From positions 3,472,001 through 3,536,000 of the forward strand of contig JADJPM010000004.1 in the NCBI GenBank assembly GCA_016713245.1: a stretch of 64,000 bases of DNA. The letters are read 5' to 3'. The position numbers and the translations under genes were made by a program. The notes beneath the pieces were generated by a model. It was not told the DNA's origin. It ran no database searches and saw only the letters and a program-made list of their open reading frames with translations. Shown piece after piece: positions 61,039 through 64,000 of this stretch (positions are counted from its first letter, which is position 1; each line of letters begins with the position of its first letter). This DNA is from Verrucomicrobiaceae bacterium. Lineage in GTDB: Bacteria > Verrucomicrobiota > Verrucomicrobiia > Verrucomicrobiales > Verrucomicrobiaceae.

Positions 61039-62859
61039 ATGCCACCACGGTTCACCCTCCTTTTCTTCATACTCCTGCTCCACGCAGGGGCCGCTCTGCC
61101 AGTGGCAGCCGCGGGCGAGGAGGCGCGTCGCATCATCTGGCAGCCGGTACAGCGGTATTTCATCCGCCGCCAGGGCAGCGAGCAGCCGCCTCTGGGCAAA
61201 CGCCGCCTGAACTCCTTCAATGCCTACACCCATCTCGGCACGGATTTCGGCTTTCACGGCCCGGCCGAGCACGAGATCGAGTGGGTCACCGACGAAGTGA
61301 AAGTCCACCTCGGCCAGCAACCCGATACCTGGGCAGGCATGTGGCACAGCCTCGCCGGCCAGGCACGCCACACGGATCAGGTGCTCGATTTTGCCCGCCC
61401 CTTCCCCGCCGCCATCGCGGACCTCTGCCAGCCCCGCATCAGCCAGATCATGTTGGAGGCAGGCGGCCCAGGCCGCATCAAAATCGAAATCAAAAACGCC
61501 GCTGGAACCATCCTCTGGGAGCGCCTCACACCGCTCGCAGGTGATAAAATGGTCATGAGCGCCTACCCCCTGCCCGTCGAGCAGCTCCACGCCGCCAAAA
61601 TCCTCGTCTGGACCGCCGAACCCGGCAGCGAAGTCACCGTGCGTGGCATTCACCTCGGCATCGAAGTGCGGGACATGCCGCGTGATCTTTACTGCTTCTC
61701 CGCGTCTTACGCGAAGCTGCTCCGCTGTCACAACCTCCACAGTGGCTTCACCCGAGATCGTGCCCACCTCGATGAGGGCGCCTTTGAAAGCCTCGCCGCC
61801 ACCGGCCTCATGCTGCTCTCCACCGCTGCCGCGGCCGATCCCGAGCTCGCCGTCGTCAGCCCGCAGTTCGCCCGCGATGTGGTCGGCAGCACGCATGAAG
61901 CCGTGCTCAGGCTCAAAAAGGCCCGCGGCCTGCTGCCGCACTTCGTTTGGAAACTCGGCAGCGAATACCTCATCCACCCCAACACCGAATACAGCACGGT
62001 GGACACCGCCATCTACACCCAGTGCGCCCTGCTCGCCCAGCGCATGCTCGGCATGGAAAAACAAGCCGCCGAGACCCTCGCCCTCATCCGTGGCATCGAG
62101 ATCGAATCCCTCCGCTTACCCTCCGGCCACCTCTCCCATGGACTCGACCACGATGGCACCCGCCTCCTTCCCCATGGCTGGCGGGATTGGGGTGGTGAGA
62201 CCGCCCTCGTTCAGATCATGCAGCGTCTGGCGCAGCCGGAATGCCGAGTCGTTGCCTCGGATCGACCCGGCCGTGCCTGGCAGGGCACCGGCTTCATCCC
62301 GGAGATCCAAAGCCTCCTCCACCCTGATTTTGACCGCGATCAGGCCGATGCCCTCGACGGCGTGCACTGGAAACCCGTCCGCCATCTCATGCTCGGAGCC
62401 CAGCAGGCCTATTTCCCCAAGGCCATGCCCAGCAGCCCCGCCGCTCGCCTTGGCATCCACGGCCTCTCCGCCGGTGAAAATCAACATGGCAATGCCTACC
62501 ACGTCAGCGGCGTCGATCTCACCGGGCAGACGCTCATCCATCCGCACTACATCCTCATGAGCGCCACGCTCGATCCCGATCCAGCCCGCGTGCTCGGCCT
62601 CCTCGAACGGCTCGAAAAAGCCGGTTACTTCCCCCCTTGGGGCCTCGTGGAAAACCTCACCGCCGATGGCAGCAGCTATCTGCCCATGAACGGCGCCTTA
62701 AACGCCGGTTTCGAAGCCCTCGGTGCCTATCACCTGCTCGCCAAAAACCGCCGTATCCCCGATACCGTGCACGAAGCCAGCCTCCGCTGCCCTGACATCC
62801 GCCAGGCCATGACCCTCTTTTTCCCGGAGGCACCTGCTGCTACTGGCCCCTCCCAGTGA
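61039..62859 (+). CDS. Secreted alpha/alpha-toroid protein, glucoamylase-like (DUF3131-type)
   Basis: This 606-residue exported protein has a signal peptide at about residues 1-25. An N-terminal beta-rich part (about 30-215) is followed by a helical toroid (about 230-590) with FTRDRAHLDEGAFESLAATGLMLLSTAAAA, TEYSTVDTAIYTQCALLAQRMLG, HGWRDWGGETALVQIM and PMNGALNAGFEALGAYHLLAKN. Such toroids include DUF3131 and glucoamylase-like proteins of the GH144/GH162 type, but no active site was verified. It is divergent from the L,D-transpeptidase gene, separated by about 150 bases. A role in exopolysaccharide turnover is possible. Confidence 0.5.
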   Translation: MPPRFTLLFFILLLHAGAALPVAAAGEEARRIIWQPVQRYFIRRQGSEQPPLGKRRLNSFNAYTHLGTDFGFHGPAEHEIEWVTDEVKVHLGQQPDTWAGMWHSLAGQARHTDQVLDFARPFPAAIADLCQPRISQIMLEAGGPGRIKIEIKNAAGTILWERLTPLAGDKMVMSAYPLPVEQLHAAKILVWTAEPGSEVTVRGIHLGIEVRDMPRDLYCFSASYAKLLRCHNLHSGFTRDRAHLDEGAFESLAATGLMLLSTAAAADPELAVVSPQFARDVVGSTHEAVLRLKKARGLLPHFVWKLGSEYLIHPNTEYSTVDTAIYTQCALLAQRMLGMEKQAAETLALIRGIEIESLRLPSGHLSHGLDHDGTRLLPHGWRDWGGETALVQIMQRLAQPECRVVASDRPGRAWQGTGFIPEIQSLLHPDFDRDQADALDGVHWKPVRHLMLGAQQAYFPKAMPSSPAARLGIHGLSAGENQHGNAYHVSGVDLTGQTLIHPHYILMSATLDPDPARVLGLLERLEKAGYFPPWGLVENLTADGSSYLPMNGALNAGFEALGAYHLLAKNRRIPDTVHEASLRCPDIRQAMTLFFPEAPAATGPSQ

Positions 62860-62960
62860 AACGTTTGCGGCAGGCGAAACAGCCTGATTGTTACTTTTCC
62901 GTCACTTTCCGCATTTCCCTTGCTGGCCGTGCCGGAGCGTGGTGAGCATTCGCCCCCACC

Positions 62961-63341
62961 ATGACCACCCTGCTCCCCTTTCTCGCCGCTCTTTCCGATG
63001 CCAGCCGCCTCCGCCTTCTCTTCCTCGTGCAGGAGCATAAAATCACCGTCGCCGAGCTTCGTCCCATCCTCGGTCTCGGTGATGGCGATCTCGCCGCGCA
63101 TGTGAAGCAACTCGTCGAAATCGGCCTCATCAAAGCAGGCAAAGGCGGCACCCATCTCAAGCTCAAGCACAAGCACGCCGCCCTCCTCGGCAAGCTCTTC
63201 ACCCACTTCAAAGTCGGCACCAAAAAAGACACCCAGTCCCAAAGCGACGCCAAAAAGCTCCACGACCTCCGCCACAAGAAACCCGCCAAGTCTGCCAAGC
63301 CCGCCAAAAAAGCCGCCACCAAGAAAAAGGCCGCGAAGTGA
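62961..63341 (+). CDS. ArsR-like HTH protein with lysine/alanine-rich tail
   Basis: This 126-residue protein has an ArsR-like winged helix at residues 1-75 (ALSDASRLRLLFLVQEHKITVAELRPILGLGDGDLAAHVKQLVEIGLIKAG). The remaining 50 residues are very basic and end in KPAKKAATKKKAAK, a histone H1-like tail. Metal-binding Cys residues typical of ArsR are absent. The tail could help compact or broadly bind DNA. It stands alone. Whether it is a specific regulator or a nucleoid protein is not clear. Confidence 0.75.
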   Translation: MTTLLPFLAALSDASRLRLLFLVQEHKITVAELRPILGLGDGDLAAHVKQLVEIGLIKAGKGGTHLKLKHKHAALLGKLFTHFKVGTKKDTQSQSDAKKLHDLRHKKPAKSAKPAKKAATKKKAAK

Positions 63342-63794
63342 TCCCTCTTGGTGAGCCGTGAAGATGGCGTGGATCCGCTGACGATCCTGAACAGCTCCAT
63401 GGACGCCCGGATTCCATGACACTCCAAGGCTTCTCAGTGCATGCCGATCTGCCAACGACCGAGTGAAGACAAAATCGAGTCGGGCAAAATTCATCGGCAT
63501 GGCTTGATGCCTCATGATTTTGTCTTTTGCTTACCCTTGAGAACAAGGAAGCGGACAAGCTGGAGATAAAATCGGCAGCCAATCCGAACCAGTAACTAAG
63601 GCGCCTTGACGAGAATTCTGCACTCAAGAAGGTGCCGGTAGATCTGAAACACCTTCTGGAGGAAGCCGATGCCGCAAACTCATGAATGCGAACTTTTTGT
63701 CAGCCAGTTGCAGCCTGACCCGAATGGCACTGAGTTAAGGCACATTTGGGATGAAAAACGAGCATGGTTTTAGTGATGTGTTCGTTAAGGAGCA
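63342..63794. other. Intergenic region before a probable insertion sequence
   Basis: This 453-base region contains no confident gene. A short plus-strand stretch near 63610-63685 reads KVPVDLKHLLEEADAANS before a stop and could be the end of a decayed gene. TTAAGGCACATTTGGGATG near 63736 may belong to the left end of the insertion element that follows, but its partner lies outside the window. Confidence 0.35.
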
Positions 63795-64000
63795 ATGGCC
63801 GCGCACACGAAGTTCTTTCCCGCGTTTCACAGGCATCTTTTCGGGCGTCCGCCGGTTGGCAAGGCCCGTCTTCTGGAGCGCAAGGCCCGTGAGGCCGACC
63901 AGCTCTGCCTGACGCAGTTGCACACTCTCTTTGCCGAGGTGCTGCCGCCTTGGCTTTCTTGCTACAAAGCCTCGCAAGGCACCAACAGCCGCCATCGCAT
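63795..64000 (+). CDS. Probable IS4-like transposase, 5' part
   Basis: The frame starting MAAHTKFFPAFHRHLFGRPP runs open to the window edge and encodes at least 68 residues: LLERKAREADQLCLTQLHTLF, then AEVLPPWLSCYKASQGTNSRHR. The style resembles the N-terminal helical part of IS4-type DDE transposases, but the catalytic domain is beyond the edge. The assignment is therefore tentative. Confidence 0.45.
   Translation, partial: MAAHTKFFPAFHRHLFGRPPVGKARLLERKAREADQLCLTQLHTLFAEVLPPWLSCYKASQGTNSRHR

Noticed and set aside
1..64000. Search by eye for tRNA, rRNA and CRISPR arrays
   Set aside because: No cloverleaf-like tRNA, rRNA segment or repeat-spacer array was recognised; a covariance-model search was not possible.

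Overview
The window looks like a chromosome segment of a high-GC Verrucomicrobiota bacterium, probably Verrucomicrobiaceae/Prosthecobacter-like. This is inferred from family content: many secreted sulfatases, a paired PSD1-type cytochrome protein and DUF1501 protein, DUF1080, exported Gfo/Idh/MocA dehydrogenases with twin-arginine signals, a PEP-CTERM protein, and several kinds of short interspersed repeat. No rRNA, tRNA or CRISPR array was recognised. Most genes use G/C-ending codons, and long antisense shadow frames are therefore common.

Region 1 (1-5.3 kb) holds the end of a PduO-type cobalamin adenosyltransferase, a glucuronokinase-like GHMP kinase, a PlsC-type acyltransferase, a sulfatase, a tiny zinc-ribbon protein and a secreted glycoside-hydrolase-like protein.

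Region 2 (5.3-33.7 kb) is a carbohydrate-degradation island. A long minus-strand run has several ATGA start/stop overlaps. It carries an IclR regulator, PSD1, DUF1501, an unknown exported protein, a BNR/sialidase-like protein, two sulfatases, a glycosidase-like protein and an MFS transporter. Upstream lie an (alpha/alpha)6 glycosidase, a ParD/PemK-type toxin-antitoxin pair, and a second coupled run of pectate-lyase-fold protein, HEAT-repeat sulfatase and DUF1080. Next come a GxxExxY protein, an exported sugar isomerase-like TIM barrel and Gfo/Idh/MocA dehydrogenases. DUF1080, TIM barrel and dehydrogenase together resemble the oxidative 3-keto-glycoside cleavage route. A flavin monooxygenase-like gene diverges from a FAD/NAD-binding protein. 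Palindromic repeats sit between several of these genes.

Region 3 (33.7-47.7 kb) starts with a ROK regulator, DUF1826, a YkgJ-type cysteine cluster protein and a LOG-family hydrolase. An extracellular locus follows: a 1630-residue mosaic protein with an N-terminal dockerin-like module, a glycine-rich secreted protein, a VapBC pair, a cohesin-like protein and a vanadium haloperoxidase with its catalytic residues intact. It ends with a convergent exported FAD oxidoreductase. A short remnant of a similar oxidoreductase lies just before the mosaic gene.

Region 4 (47.7-64 kb) is mainly housekeeping: AI-2E family permease, CrcB, RsuA-type pseudouridine synthase, PQQ-like propeller, FHA/coiled-coil protein, Ffh, M48 protease, cytochrome and EF-P. 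It also carries a PEP-CTERM haloperoxidase homologue that has lost nearly all active-site residues, an L,D-transpeptidase, an alpha-toroid enzyme, an HTH protein with a histone-like tail, and the 5' part of a probable transposase at the right edge.
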